From Hyphomicrobiaceae bacterium (lineage in GTDB: Bacteria > Pseudomonadota > Alphaproteobacteria > Rhizobiales > Hyphomicrobiaceae), in the NCBI GenBank assembly GCA_008933705.1, contig WBUN01000009.1, forward strand, positions 1 to 64,000: a DNA stretch of 64,000 nucleotides, given 5' to 3'. Both the position numbers and the translations under genes were made by a program. The notes beneath the pieces are model-generated. The model saw nothing but the letters and a program-made list of their open reading frames with translations. It had not been told where the DNA came from and did not search any database. Of the stretch, positions 1-8,900 are shown in pieces. Every line of letters starts with the position of its first letter. Within the stretch, counting starts at the first letter, position 1.

Positions 1-115
1 ATGGGGTTGGGGGCAGGCTCTTTGGGGAGCCGGGAAGAGCTGCATATTGGGGCCCGAGGCACACGCCGCTTCGCGGGGACGCAGTTGTTTTCCCTGGAAC
101 GAGGGGGCGGATTGG

Positions 116-137
116 ATGACGCACTGGAGTGCGTCAT
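116..137 (+). promoter_or_regulatory. Perfect hairpin over the ribosome-binding site of the SbmA/BacA-like gene
   Basis: Nine-base arms (116-124 and 129-137) pair perfectly around the four-base loop TGGA. The presumed Shine-Dalgarno GGAG (126-129) lies in the loop and first stem base, and the ATG starts at 138. In RNA this would hold the ribosome site in a stem-loop. As DNA it could equally be an operator. The pairing is seen directly; the function is inferred. Confidence 0.5.
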
Positions 138-1940
138 ATGAAGCACGACCTCCACCGGCGAGTGGTCTCCCTGCTGCGGCAGTTGCGCGATGCTTGGCAA
201 CTCGCCGGCCCGTATTTCCGCTCGAGATCCGCGGTGACAGTCGATCTCGGCTGGCTGGGCCGCTGGACCATCACGGAAAGATGGATCGGCTGCTTTCTCC
301 TCTGCTCCATCATTGCGTTCGAAACGGGCCAGGTCTGGCTGACCGTGTTGCTCAACGAGTGGAATGCGCGGTTCTTCAATGCCCTCCAGGACAAGAACAT
401 CCTGGCGTTCTGGAAAGAGCTCGCAGTCTTCACGCTCATTGCCGGTGCATTCGTCGCCGTCGCAGCCTACCAGCTCTACCTTACGCAATGGCTGCACATG
501 CGGTGGCGCGCATGGATGACCACACGCTATCTCGACCGCTGGCTTCAGCATGGTGTGCATTATCGCATGCGCCTGCGCGGCGAGCCTGCAGACAATCCGG
601 ACCAGAGAATTGCCGACGACATCGAGATGTTCGTGGACCGAACGCTGTCGTTGGGAATTGGCTTCCTGTCGGCAACGATGATCCTCGTCTCGTTTGTGGT
701 CATCCTTTGGGGTCTCTCCGCGCATCTGTCGTTTCCGATTGGAAGCCATTCGATCACCGTTCCAGGATCGCTGGTCTGGATGGCCGTCGTCTTTGCCTTC
801 CTCGGGACGCTGGGCGCACATCGCATTGGTCAGCGGCTCATCAGCCTCAACTTCGCCAAGCAGCGCTTCGAGGCGGATTTCCGATACGCGCTCGTCCGCT
901 TGCGCGAGAATTCGGAGCAGATCGCTCTTGCCCGTGGGGAGAGCCGAGAGCGCGACCTTCTGTCGGGTCGCTTTGCGAACGTGGTGTCCAACTGGTACGC
1001 GAGCATGAGCCGCCAGAAGCGGCTCACGTTCTTCACGACGGGCTACAATCAGATCGCCGTCGTCCTGCCGACGATTATTGTCGCACCTCACTACTTCGCC
1101 GGTCTCGTGTCGCTCGGCACGCTCACACAGACCGGCGGCGCGTTCGGCCAGGTACAGACGGCGCTTTCGTTCTTCGTAAATGCGTATGCGCGCTTCGCCC
1201 AATGGAAGTCGGTCATCGATCGCTTGGTCGGTTTCGAGACGCAGATCGCGCTCGCTGCTGATCTCGCTCATAGCGGGCTGCGAGAGACGAGGCACGGTCG
1301 GATCGAGGCGCCGCTCGCCATCGACGACGTCGATGTGCAATTGCCGGACGGAACGCATCTGGTGACCGGGGCGTCGTTCACGGTGCGATGTGGCGAAGCG
1401 ATTCTGCTCACCGGCCCCTCAGGCTCAGGCAAGTCGTCTCTGTTCCGGGCTGTGGCCGCCATATGGCCCTATGCCCGCGGGCGGCTCACGCTTGCGACCG
1501 GCGCACGGCTCCTCATACTTTCACAGCGACCGTATTTCCCGCTCGGATCGCTGCGTGCAGCCCTCGCCTATCCGGCAAGCGGCAATGAGCTCCCCCCAGG
1601 TCAGATGTGCGCTGCGCTCGAAAAGGTGGGGCTTGCGTACCTTGCCGGCCGCAGCAGCGAGATTGCACCCTGGAACGAAGTGCTTTCGCCCGGCGAGCAG
1701 CAGCGTCTGGCTTTCTGCAGGGTCTTGGTCCATCGGCCGGATGTGGTGCTGCTGGATGAGGCGACGTCTGCCCTCGATGAGCCTTCCGAAGCCGAGCTCT
1801 ATCGGTTGCTGCGGCTGGAACTTCCGTCGGCGGCCATCGTGTCGATCGGGCATCGATCCACGCTCGCTCCGCTACACGACAGAAGTATTCGCTGTGGCTG
1901 GCTGTCACCGCGCGTCGTCCATTCCGCCGCTGCGGCGTGA
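138..1940 (+). CDS. SbmA/BacA-like ABC transporter, membrane domain fused to ATPase
   Basis: A 600-residue half-transporter of the SbmA/BacA-YddA type, which moves peptides or very-long-chain acyl compounds across the inner membrane. The N-terminal ~350 residues hold hydrophobic segments typical of the SbmA/BacA-like membrane domain. The ATPase follows, with Walker A GPSGSGKSS at about 426-434, signature SPGEQQRL near 516 and Walker B VVLLDEATSALD near 536. ATG 138 is preferred over an in-frame GTG at 129 because GGAG at 126-129 is correctly spaced. That ribosome site lies in a perfect hairpin, so translational control is possible. The gene converges on the EF-hand gene. The family call is firm; the substrate is unknown. 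Confidence 0.9.
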   Translation: MKHDLHRRVVSLLRQLRDAWQLAGPYFRSRSAVTVDLGWLGRWTITERWIGCFLLCSIIAFETGQVWLTVLLNEWNARFFNALQDKNILAFWKELAVFTLIAGAFVAVAAYQLYLTQWLHMRWRAWMTTRYLDRWLQHGVHYRMRLRGEPADNPDQRIADDIEMFVDRTLSLGIGFLSATMILVSFVVILWGLSAHLSFPIGSHSITVPGSLVWMAVVFAFLGTLGAHRIGQRLISLNFAKQRFEADFRYALVRLRENSEQIALARGESRERDLLSGRFANVVSNWYASMSRQKRLTFFTTGYNQIAVVLPTIIVAPHYFAGLVSLGTLTQTGGAFGQVQTALSFFVNAYARFAQWKSVIDRLVGFETQIALAADLAHSGLRETRHGRIEAPLAIDDVDVQLPDGTHLVTGASFTVRCGEAILLTGPSGSGKSSLFRAVAAIWPYARGRLTLATGARLLILSQRPYFPLGSLRAALAYPASGNELPPGQMCAALEKVGLAYLAGRSSEIAPWNEVLSPGEQQRLAFCRVLVHRPDVVLLDEATSALDEPSEAELYRLLRLELPSAAIVSIGHRSTLAPLHDRSIRCGWLSPRVVHSAAAA

Positions 1941-2083
1941 TGCGACTTGCGAGCCTCTTGGGCGGGGCGACCGTTTCAGGTTGGTGGCGGTGATCATCCC
2001 GTGTTCCATTCATAACGCCCGCCCCGCCAACTCCGTCGTGCTGATCATCGAATCGGATGTCACGCAGCAGAGTTGTGTTCGGC

Positions 2084-2362
2084 TCAGGCATTGGGATTCT
2101 GCTCGAACAGCTTGTTTGCGCAAGCGCTGTTGAACTCGGAACGACTTATCCTGCCGTCATCGTTCGTGTCGATGGCGTCCATCTGCTCGGCACTCAGGTT
2201 CATGCGGCCGTAGAGCACGGAAGCCTCATAGCCGAGAGAACATGGGCCCTGGGCTGTGGGGATATTTCCACCCGGGGTCTTGTGCGCCTGAGCGAAAGCA
2301 ACTCCTGCAGTCGTGAGCAGGGCTGCGCCACAGATGCCAATCAGCTTGTTGATTTGCTTCAT
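2084..2362 (-). CDS. Small secreted EF-hand protein
   Basis: 92 residues. A signal peptide covers roughly residues 1-24, with a hydrophobic core and an AFA-type cleavage site. One canonical EF-hand loop runs D65 to E76 (DTNDDGRISRSE), with D, N and D at positions 1, 3 and 5, G at 6 and E at 12, so a calcium-binding periplasmic protein is expected. Cys41 and Cys81 could form a disulfide. The start at 2362 has GAGAGG upstream; an in-frame extension to 2389 adds no recognisable sequence. A single EF-hand suggests dimerisation or a structural role. The physiological function is not known. A near-consensus EcfG promoter lies upstream. Confidence 0.8.
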   Translation of the reverse strand: MKQINKLIGICGAALLTTAGVAFAQAHKTPGGNIPTAQGPCSLGYEASVLYGRMNLSAEQMDAIDTNDDGRISRSEFNSACANKLFEQNPNA

Positions 2363-2408
2363 GATTGAACCTCTCTCGTGATGCCGCACAAGCGGTGTCT
2401 ATCTGGCT

Positions 2409-2433
2409 AACCTGATATCTGTGAGTTTGTTCC
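2409..2433 (-). promoter_or_regulatory. Near-consensus EcfG-type promoter for the EF-hand gene
   Basis: On the minus strand GGAAC (2433-2429) is followed after 16 bases by GGTT (2412-2409), one base off the CGTT -10 element of alphaproteobacterial general-stress promoters. It lies about 47 bases before the EF-hand ATG. The 327-base divergent gap 2363-2689 shows nothing else beyond this and the promoter at 2640. Confidence 0.4.
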
Positions 2434-2639
2434 AGCGTGTTCGGAGGATTTGTGGATCTCCGGTCTCGCTCTTCTGAACCCGGTGTTTGAGGGGTGCGCT
2501 GCTGCTCGGACAGTTGCGCGCGAGTGCCCGATTGAGCGCTATCTCGGCTCACGGGTCCTTCAATGGAAACGGTCCGGGATCGGAGAAGTTCCCGTGGCGC
2601 GGGGTTTGGCTTGACGGGCCGCCCGCAGTCGGCATCCCG

Positions 2640-2665
2640 GGAACAATTTGCTTCCGTTCATCGTT
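2640..2665 (+). promoter_or_regulatory. EcfG-type stress promoter for the receiver-domain gene
   Basis: GGAAC (2640-2644), a 17-base spacer, then CGTT (2662-2665): an exact match to the alphaproteobacterial EcfG (general stress sigma) consensus. The ATG at 2690 follows after 24 bases, leaving a short leader. Confidence 0.6.
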
Positions 2666-2689
2666 CCTGAGACGGGGCAAAGGTTCTTC

Positions 2690-3148
2690 ATGCCACAGCC
2701 CAAGCTGACAGACGACAACGTCCGGCGGCATACCTGCATCAATCCGATATTGTTCGGGCATCCGATCCTCATCGTCGAGGATGAGCCTCTCGTTGCGCTT
2801 CATCTGCATGCCGTGTTGAGTGGTGCGGGCGCTGGCGTGCTTGCGGCGACGAATGCCAAAGAGGCTCTTCAACTGATCAGCCGCAACGACCTATCGGCAG
2901 CGATTGTGGACATCATGTTGGGCGATCTCGATTGCGGGGCAATCTGTCAAGCGCTGTTCCATCATCGAGTGCCGTTCCTCTTCCACACCGGACATATGCG
3001 CGCCGCCATCGTGAAGGCGTGGCCGGAAGTGCCGGTGCTGATCAAACCGGCCGCGCCCCCGCGAAATTGTTGCGCGCGTGGCGGCGCTCGTGAGCTGATT
3101 CGAGTGAAGTCGATCACGTTCGTGGCGGGGCAACAGCGAAGGCTCTGA
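2690..3148 (+). CDS. Single-domain response regulator with a frameshifted C-terminus
   Basis: 152 residues as read, a stand-alone receiver (CheY-like) domain. The acidic pocket E30-D31, phosphoacceptor D74 (AAIVDIMLGD), T100 and K119 (LIKP) are all present, so phosphorylation should be possible. It resembles the C-terminal receiver of the HWE kinase at 4065-5978. After K119 the frame reads into an unlikely Cys/Arg-rich tail. Removing one C from the run at 3056-3060 restores a receiver-like end (PREIVARVAALVS) with a stop at 3096-3098. So the gene carries a one-base insertion, real or from sequencing; the core fold ends about here, so some function could survive. ATG 2690 is favoured over an upstream in-frame start at 2648. 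Confidence 0.75.
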   Translation: MPQPKLTDDNVRRHTCINPILFGHPILIVEDEPLVALHLHAVLSGAGAGVLAATNAKEALQLISRNDLSAAIVDIMLGDLDCGAICQALFHHRVPFLFHTGHMRAAIVKAWPEVPVLIKPAAPPRNCCARGGARELIRVKSITFVAGQQRRL

Positions 3149-3293
3149 CGACGCGACGTTCCAGCCGTCCTGGCCCGGATCACCCGCGGACGGCGCGAAA
3201 GATGCTTGTCATCACGTCTCCATCGCATGCCGTCTCAAGAACAGCGTCCACTTCCTGCGGGCCACGTCGTGCATCGTCCGTTGGCGTATGACG

Positions 3294-3318
3294 GGAACTG
3301 AACATGCGTCCGCGCGTT
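3294..3318 (+). promoter_or_regulatory. EcfG-type stress promoter for the small membrane protein
   Basis: GGAAC (3294-3298), 16-base spacer, CGTT (3315-3318): an exact consensus match, 35 bases before the ATG at 3354. The 205-base gap from 3149 shows no other feature. Confidence 0.55.
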
Positions 3319-3353
3319 GGGTTAGAGAACGCCAAGATTTCTGGAGGCGTCCG

Positions 3354-3554
3354 ATGACGTATCGCCATCAGGGCCGCGAAGGCCAGGAACGCATCTTCAA
3401 GTTCAAGGGCCAATCCTCGGACAACGGGGCAATCGCGGCCATCGTTGGCGCGATCTTCGTGGCGCTGCTGCTTATCGCTATCGTCAGCCCCGGCAGCGAC
3501 GTGCCCGTCAGCGCGCCTCAACAAGTTGGTCAGCAGGGCCTGCTAGTGTGGTGA
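3354..3554 (+). CDS. Small single-pass membrane protein, unknown function
   Basis: 66 residues with a strong ribosome site (GGAGG six bases before ATG). The first ~25 residues are charged and polar (RHQGREGQERIFKFKGQ), followed by one hydrophobic segment (AIAAIVGAIFVALLLIAIV, about residues 28-46) and a short polar tail. This looks like an inner-membrane anchor peptide. The last codons, reading Leu-Val-Trp-stop, are supplied by the repeat element starting at 3543, so the original C-terminus was probably replaced. It has no recognised family; the upstream EcfG-type promoter suggests stress induction. Confidence 0.6.
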   Translation: MTYRHQGREGQERIFKFKGQSSDNGAIAAIVGAIFVALLLIAIVSPGSDVPVSAPQQVGQQGLLVW

Positions 3555-3708
3555 TTCCGAAGTCCGCTACCACCGTGCGACCAGCCTCCGAAGCGGACTT
3601 CGGAATCTGAACCACACTAGAATCATAGACTTGCTAGTGTCCTTTCGATCGCGAAGTTCGTTCGGAGCGTGCCGCAGATGGTGACGAACTTCGCGATCGG
3701 GACACTAG
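3543..3708. repeat. REPIN-like double-hairpin element, copy 1
   Basis: A 166-base unit made of two imperfect palindromes, A (3543-3620) and B (3634-3708), joined by 13 bases. Both begin CTAGTGT and end ACACTAG. Arms of about 25 bases pair except for a 3-base bulge 9-10 bases from the foot. Hairpin A reversed resembles hairpin B, so the unit is two inverted diverged copies of one REP-like sequence. The copy at 32325-32490 differs at one base (A3696 here is C there). No transposase lies inside, so it is a non-autonomous element. Confidence 0.85.
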
Positions 3709-3839
3709 TGACCGTTCCCCATCAATATCCGACTCCACCAACCCCGGCGAAGTAGCATTGGACTTCGTCGGCAGCAGATGCCCCTTGGCCACGTCCAGGG
3801 GCGTCTGCACCACCTGCGGAGAGTGCGGGAGGACCGACG

Positions 3840-4079
3840 ATGATGACGACGAAGCTCGATGTGGATCGGCAGCGCTTAGAGGAAAAGCTGGCCGATCAGC
3901 GCGCGCAATTGCAGCGCCTCATTGTCAAGGGCCATCCGACGCAGGCCATCGAGGACAAGTTGAGGGACTTGTTCCACGCGCTGCAGGCATTGCGGGAGGC
4001 GTCTGCACGGTTGAAGCGAGAGCCGGTCATGCCGCCGAGCGACCCTGCCCGTTCCGACTGCAGCTCAGGCGGCCGGTGA
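3840..4079 (+). CDS. Small coiled-coil protein, unknown function
   Basis: 79 residues, mostly one charged heptad-like helix in residues 5-60 (QRLEEKLADQRAQLQRL and LRDLFHALQALREASARLK), with a short disordered tail. GGGAGG precedes the ATG pair at 3840/3843. The 3' end overlaps the convergent HWE kinase gene by 15 bases. It matches no family I recognise. Codon use and amphipathic pattern look like a real gene, but the antisense overlap and small size leave doubt. Confidence 0.5.
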   Translation: MMTTKLDVDRQRLEEKLADQRAQLQRLIVKGHPTQAIEDKLRDLFHALQALREASARLKREPVMPPSDPARSDCSSGGR

Positions 4080-5978
4080 ATGAGGCGGCAACCCTCGTCT
4101 GCTCTTATCCAGGAGGCCATCGAGAAGGCGTCGCACATCGGCGGGGACATAGGGCTTGATGAGGCGAGGCATCTCGCGCAGGTGCTCCGGGAGCATGGCG
4201 GCGTCGGAGTAGCCCGTCACGAATGCAAACGGAACCTTTCTGGCGAGCAACCGATCAGCGATCGGCGTGCTTGTCTCTCGACCGAGGCTGACATCAACGA
4301 GGGCAATGTCGATTTCTTCTTGCTCAACAAGCGACATTCCCGCCTGGAGGGAGCGGGCCGGGCCAATCACCTTGTGGCCGGCACTCTCCAGGTCGGCCTG
4401 CAGCTGCAGGGCCACGAGCGCCTCGTCCTCGATGACGAGTATGCGTGAGCCTTGAGATTGCGGTTGGGGCGCGTCGGTGGCAGCCGCTTCCTCGGCCAGC
4501 TGACTGCGAGGTGCCGTTGACGGTCCGCTCCTCTTGAGCGCGAAGGCGCCCTCAAGCGAGTAGACAAAGCCTTCCCTATGGAAGTTGCATTCCGCAACCG
4601 CTCCCACGTCCGATGCAGCCGCCTGCAGGATGGTGAGACCGAAGCCGGATATCGTCGGCTGGCTGACCGGCGGCCCCCCGCTCTCCCGCCAAACCAAGCG
4701 GAGTTGACCGGGAGGCGGGCAAGGGTCGATGGCCCATGACACCACTACTTTGCCCGTTGGCGAAGAGAGGGCGCCATGCTTGAGGGCATTTGTTGCAAGC
4801 TCGTGCAGTGTCAGCGCTAGGGACTGCGTCAGCTCCGGTCGCACCCAGGCGGGCTCGCCCTCGATCGTGATGTTGTCCCTGGCGCGCGAAAGGAAGGGTG
4901 CCAGTACCTCCGTAAGCAGTACCCGGAGGTCCGCGCCGGCCCAGGCGCCGCGGGCAAGCAGGGCGTGGGCTTGGGACATCGCCTGAATGCGCCCATCAAG
5001 CGATTGAACAAAGGACGTCACAGAAGGTGCGCGATGGCTCGACAAATGGGCGACGGCGGAGACGTTGCTGAGGACGTTCTTCACGCGATGGTCCAATTCG
5101 GCCATCAGCAGACGCTGTCGCTCCTCCGCCTGCTTGCGCTCCGTGATGTCCAGGGTGGTTCCGACGACGCGCCAACCCGCCGCCGCCTCCCGGCCGTCGG
5201 GGACCGCCTGACCCCTATCCGACAACCACCGTATTTCTCCGTCCGGTCGTACGACCTTGAACTCGATCTCGCGACGATGTCCGCCTGGCGCGTAGCCCTC
5301 GATGTGCTGACGCACCAGCTCGCGATGATCCGGGTGAACGAAGTCGAGCACCTTCTCGAGAGTGAGTGGATCCTCGCCTTCCAATCCCACGATGTGCCGA
5401 AGGTATGGTGACCAATAGATCTGACCGGCGGATACGTTGTAGTCGTAGGTGCCGAACCCTGCCGCCTCGCTGGCGAGACGAAGCCGCTCCTCGCTCGCGC
5501 GCAATCGCGCCGTAGAGGCCTCGAGTTCTGCCGTCCTTTCGGTGACGCGGCGTTCAAGCTCCTCGTTGAGGTGCTCAAGCTGGCGCGTGTTCCGGTACAA
5601 CTCGACGAATATCCTGACCTTGGCGCGCAGAATCTCCGGGATGACCGGTACGGGAACATAGTCCACGGCGCCCGTCTCGTAGCCGCGAATGCGGTCTACG
5701 TCCGACAAATGAATGGCGGAGACGAAGATGATTGCCGTCTTTTCATGGCGAGGATGCCCCCTCAATATCTCCGCCAGCTCGAAGCCGTCGAGCTCAGGCA
5801 TGCTGACGTCGATCAGTACGACGGCGACCTCGTGCTTGAGAAGCTGCTCGAGCGCCTCTCGCGCAGAGTTCGCCTTGATCAGGTTCGCTCCCAGTCCCTT
5901 CAGGATGACTTCGTAGCTCAAGAGTTTGGCTGGCTGATCGTCAACCATAAGGATGTTGATCGGGTCGTGGATGCTCAT
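4065..5978 (-). CDS. Hybrid HWE-family histidine kinase with two receiver domains and a PAS domain
   Basis: 637 residues, no membrane segment. Order: N-terminal receiver (D57 phosphoacceptor, LIDVSMPELDG), a coiled linker (ELERRVTERTAELEA), a PAS domain with PAC tail (about 190-285, ending GTTLDITERK), an HWE-type dimerisation and ATPase region (H297 in ELDHRVKN; N-box LALTLHELATNALKHGALS), and a C-terminal receiver (from about 510, LVDVSLG). HWE kinases commonly feed the alphaproteobacterial general stress response. The start at 5978 is set by GGGAG seven bases upstream; earlier in-frame codons lie in the preceding gene. It follows the HAMP kinase stop (5996) by 17 bases, so the two are probably co-transcribed and may exchange phosphoryl groups. 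Confidence 0.9.
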   Translation of the reverse strand: MSIHDPINILMVDDQPAKLLSYEVILKGLGANLIKANSAREALEQLLKHEVAVVLIDVSMPELDGFELAEILRGHPRHEKTAIIFVSAIHLSDVDRIRGYETGAVDYVPVPVIPEILRAKVRIFVELYRNTRQLEHLNEELERRVTERTAELEASTARLRASEERLRLASEAAGFGTYDYNVSAGQIYWSPYLRHIVGLEGEDPLTLEKVLDFVHPDHRELVRQHIEGYAPGGHRREIEFKVVRPDGEIRWLSDRGQAVPDGREAAAGWRVVGTTLDITERKQAEERQRLLMAELDHRVKNVLSNVSAVAHLSSHRAPSVTSFVQSLDGRIQAMSQAHALLARGAWAGADLRVLLTEVLAPFLSRARDNITIEGEPAWVRPELTQSLALTLHELATNALKHGALSSPTGKVVVSWAIDPCPPPGQLRLVWRESGGPPVSQPTISGFGLTILQAAASDVGAVAECNFHREGFVYSLEGAFALKRSGPSTAPRSQLAEEAAATDAPQPQSQGSRILVIEDEALVALQLQADLESAGHKVIGPARSLQAGMSLVEQEEIDIALVDVSLGRETSTPIADRLLARKVPFAFVTGYSDAAMLPEHLREMPRLIKPYVPADVRRLLDGLLDKSRRGLPPHSPAA

Positions 5979-5995
5979 GGGAGAACTCCCGGTGG

Positions 5996-8900
5996 CTAGC
6001 GGTGCAGCCACATCCTCAGCGTCGCGAGCAACTGCTCGATATTGACGGGCTTGGCCAGGTAGTCGGAGGCCCCTGCCGCAACGCACTTCTCGCGATCGCC
6101 CTTCATGGCTTTGGCGGTGAGTGCAATGATCGGCAATCGCCGCAGCCTATCGTCCTTGCGGATCTCCTGCATGGTCTGATAGCCATCCATCTCCGGCATC
6201 ATGATATCCATGAGCGCGATGGCGACCTCAGCGGTGGACTGCAGGATGCCGATCGCTTCCTTGCCGGTGGTCGCAGTCAGGACGCGCATGCCCCTGCGCT
6301 CGAGAACGCTGCTCAGGGCAAAGATGTTGCGCGCGTCGTCGTCGACCAGCAGGACCGTGCGGCCGATCAGATCCTCGTCGGTGTTGTGGAGCCGCGCGAG
6401 CATGCGCTGCTTCTCCGGCGGCAAATCGGAGATCAACCGATGCAGGAAGAGCGCGGTCTCATCGAGCAGCCTTTCGGGCGACTCGACGCCCTTCACGACG
6501 ACGCTGCGTGCCATCGTGTGAAGCTGAGCATCCTCCTCGGGCGTCAGTTCGCGGCCGGTGAATACCACGACCGGAATCTCGGCGAGGCGCGTATCATCGC
6601 GGATCTTCTCCAAGACCTCGAACCCGCTCATGTCCGGCAATCTCAAATCGAGAACCACGCAATCGCTGCCCTGATTCCGGAGAATGGAGAGCGCCTGGGC
6701 GCCATTCTCCGCCGTCAGGATGTCGATATCCTCGTGGCCGAGCAGCTCGGCGATGCTGAACCGTTCGGCGTCGTCGTCCTCGACGACCAGGAGGCGCTTG
6801 CGGCGGGGCTCCGCGAAGTCCCTTATGCGGGAAAGCGCCGTCCGCAGTCCTTCGGGGCTTGCCGGCTTTGTGATGAAGGCGAACGCTCCGCGCGACAGCG
6901 CGTGCTGGCGATCCTCCTCAAGCGTGACTACTTGCACCGGAATGTGGCGCGTGGCCGGATTCTGCTTCAGCTGACTGAGAACGGTCCAACCCAGCATGTC
7001 GGGGAGGAACACGTCGAGCGACACGGCCGTCGGATGATAGTCGTTTGCGAGCGTGATCGCGTCCGCACCCGTCGCAGCCACGAGCACCTTGAACCCGTTG
7101 TCGTGCGCCAGATCGATGAGCACGCGGGCATAGTGTGGATCGTCCTCGACGATGAGCAGCACTATGTCCCCAGGTCTCAGGTCGTCGCGGTCGTCGGCAA
7201 CCTGCTCGACTGGGCGCTCCGGCAGCCGATGCACCGTGGACCCAGGAACAGGCACTGCAACCGTGCTTTGCGCCGTCTGCGACGGCGCGGGCCCGGCATA
7301 TTTGAGCGGCAGGTAGAGGGTGAAGGTGCTGCCCTTCCCTGGCGTGCTGCGCAACTGGATCTCGCCTCCGAGCAGGCTTGCAAGCTCTCGGCTGATGGCC
7401 AGTCCGAGGCCCGTGCCGCCATACTTGCGGCTGGTGCCCGCGTCGGCCTGCTGGAAGGCTTCGAAAATGATCCTCTGCTTCTCGGGGGAAATTCCAATGC
7501 CGGTGTCGGTGACCTCGAATGCGACGACGGCGGGGCTCTTGCCCAAGCCGGCATGGTCGAGGCTCCAGCCGCTCTCGGCGCCGAAGATTCGCAGCCTTAC
7601 GCCACCGTGCTCGGTGAACTTGAATGCGTTGGAAAGGAGGTTCTTGAGCACTTGCTGGAGGCGCTTCGAGTCGGTGACGAGGCTGCGCGCGAGATGAGGA
7701 TCCAGCTCCACATCGAACGACAGATGGCGCCGTTCGGCCTCGTGCCGGAACGGGCGCGAGACGGTATCCATCAGGCTTGTGAAGTAGATCTCTTCTGCGT
7801 CGACCGACACGGTTCCCGATTCGATCTTGGAAAGATCGAGGATGTCGCTGATGAGGTTCATGAGATCGGTGCCGGCGCCATGGATCGTGCGCGCGAACTC
7901 GACCTGCTGGTCGGACAGGTTGCCGTCGGGGTTTTCGCTGAGTTGCTGGCCCAGAATGAGGATGCTGTTGAGCGGGGTCCGCAACTCATGCGACATGTTG
8001 GCCAGGAATTCGGACTTGTACTTGGATGTGAGCGACAGCTCGGTCGCTTTCTCTTCCAGGGCTCGGCGGGCCTGCTCGATCTCCTGGTTCTTGGCTTCCA
8101 CCTCGACGTTGCGCTCGGCTAGCTGCTGCGCCTTCTGTTCGAGCTCTTCGTTGGTCTGTTGAAGCTCCTTCTGCTGCGTTTGCAGCTCCCCGGCGAGTTG
8201 TTGGGACTGCGTGAGGAGTGCCTCCGTCTGCATCGTCGCCTCGATGCTGTTGAGGACGATGCCGATGCTGGCGGTCAACTGCTCGAGGAATGTGATGTGC
8301 GCGGGGTCGAAATGGTGCAGCGATGCCAACGCGATCACCGCCTTGATCTGATCCTCGAACATGATCGGAAAGACGAGGAGACTGCGCGGCATCGCGTCCA
8401 GCAGGACCGACCCGATTCGAACCGTATCGGTCGGTATATCCGTTACGTGAATGCGCCGCTTCTCGACTGCGCTCTGGCCGACAAGGCCCTCTCCGAGACT
8501 CAGGCGTGCGGGATAGCCGCAGCGATGGTCGTTGGCATATTTCGCCAGCAGCTTGAGATGCGATGCTCCTTCCGCCTCGGCCACCATCTGGTAGATCAAC
8601 CCCTGATGGGCGTTGACCAGGGGTACGAGCTCGGAAAGCAACGTCGTTCCGACGGTTGCCAGATCGCGCTGGCCTTGCAGCATGCTCGTGAGGCGCGCAA
8701 GATTGGTCTTGAGCCAGTCCTGCTCGGTGTTGCGCTCGGTGGTGAGCCGCAGGTTGTCGATCATGGTGTTGATGTAGTCCTTCAGCTCCGCGACCTCGCC
8801 GCGGGCGTCGACCTGAATGGACCGCGTAAGATCACCCTTGGTCACCGCGGTCGCCACCTCGGCTATGGCGCGCACCTGATTGGTCAGATTGGCTGCAAGC

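Noticed and set aside
47-1261. 404-codon plus-strand frame overlapping the ABC transporter
   Set aside because: The overlapping frame from 138 has SbmA/BacA and ATPase motifs; this one is Arg/Pro-rich with none.
1960-2040. Terminator between the convergent ABC and EF-hand genes
   Set aside because: The GC-rich inverted match is imperfect with a loop of about 50 bases and no T-run.
6002-8122. 706-codon open frame on the plus strand
   Set aside because: It is antisense to the HAMP hybrid kinase, whose motifs are unmistakable; high GC and codon bias leave the opposite frame open.
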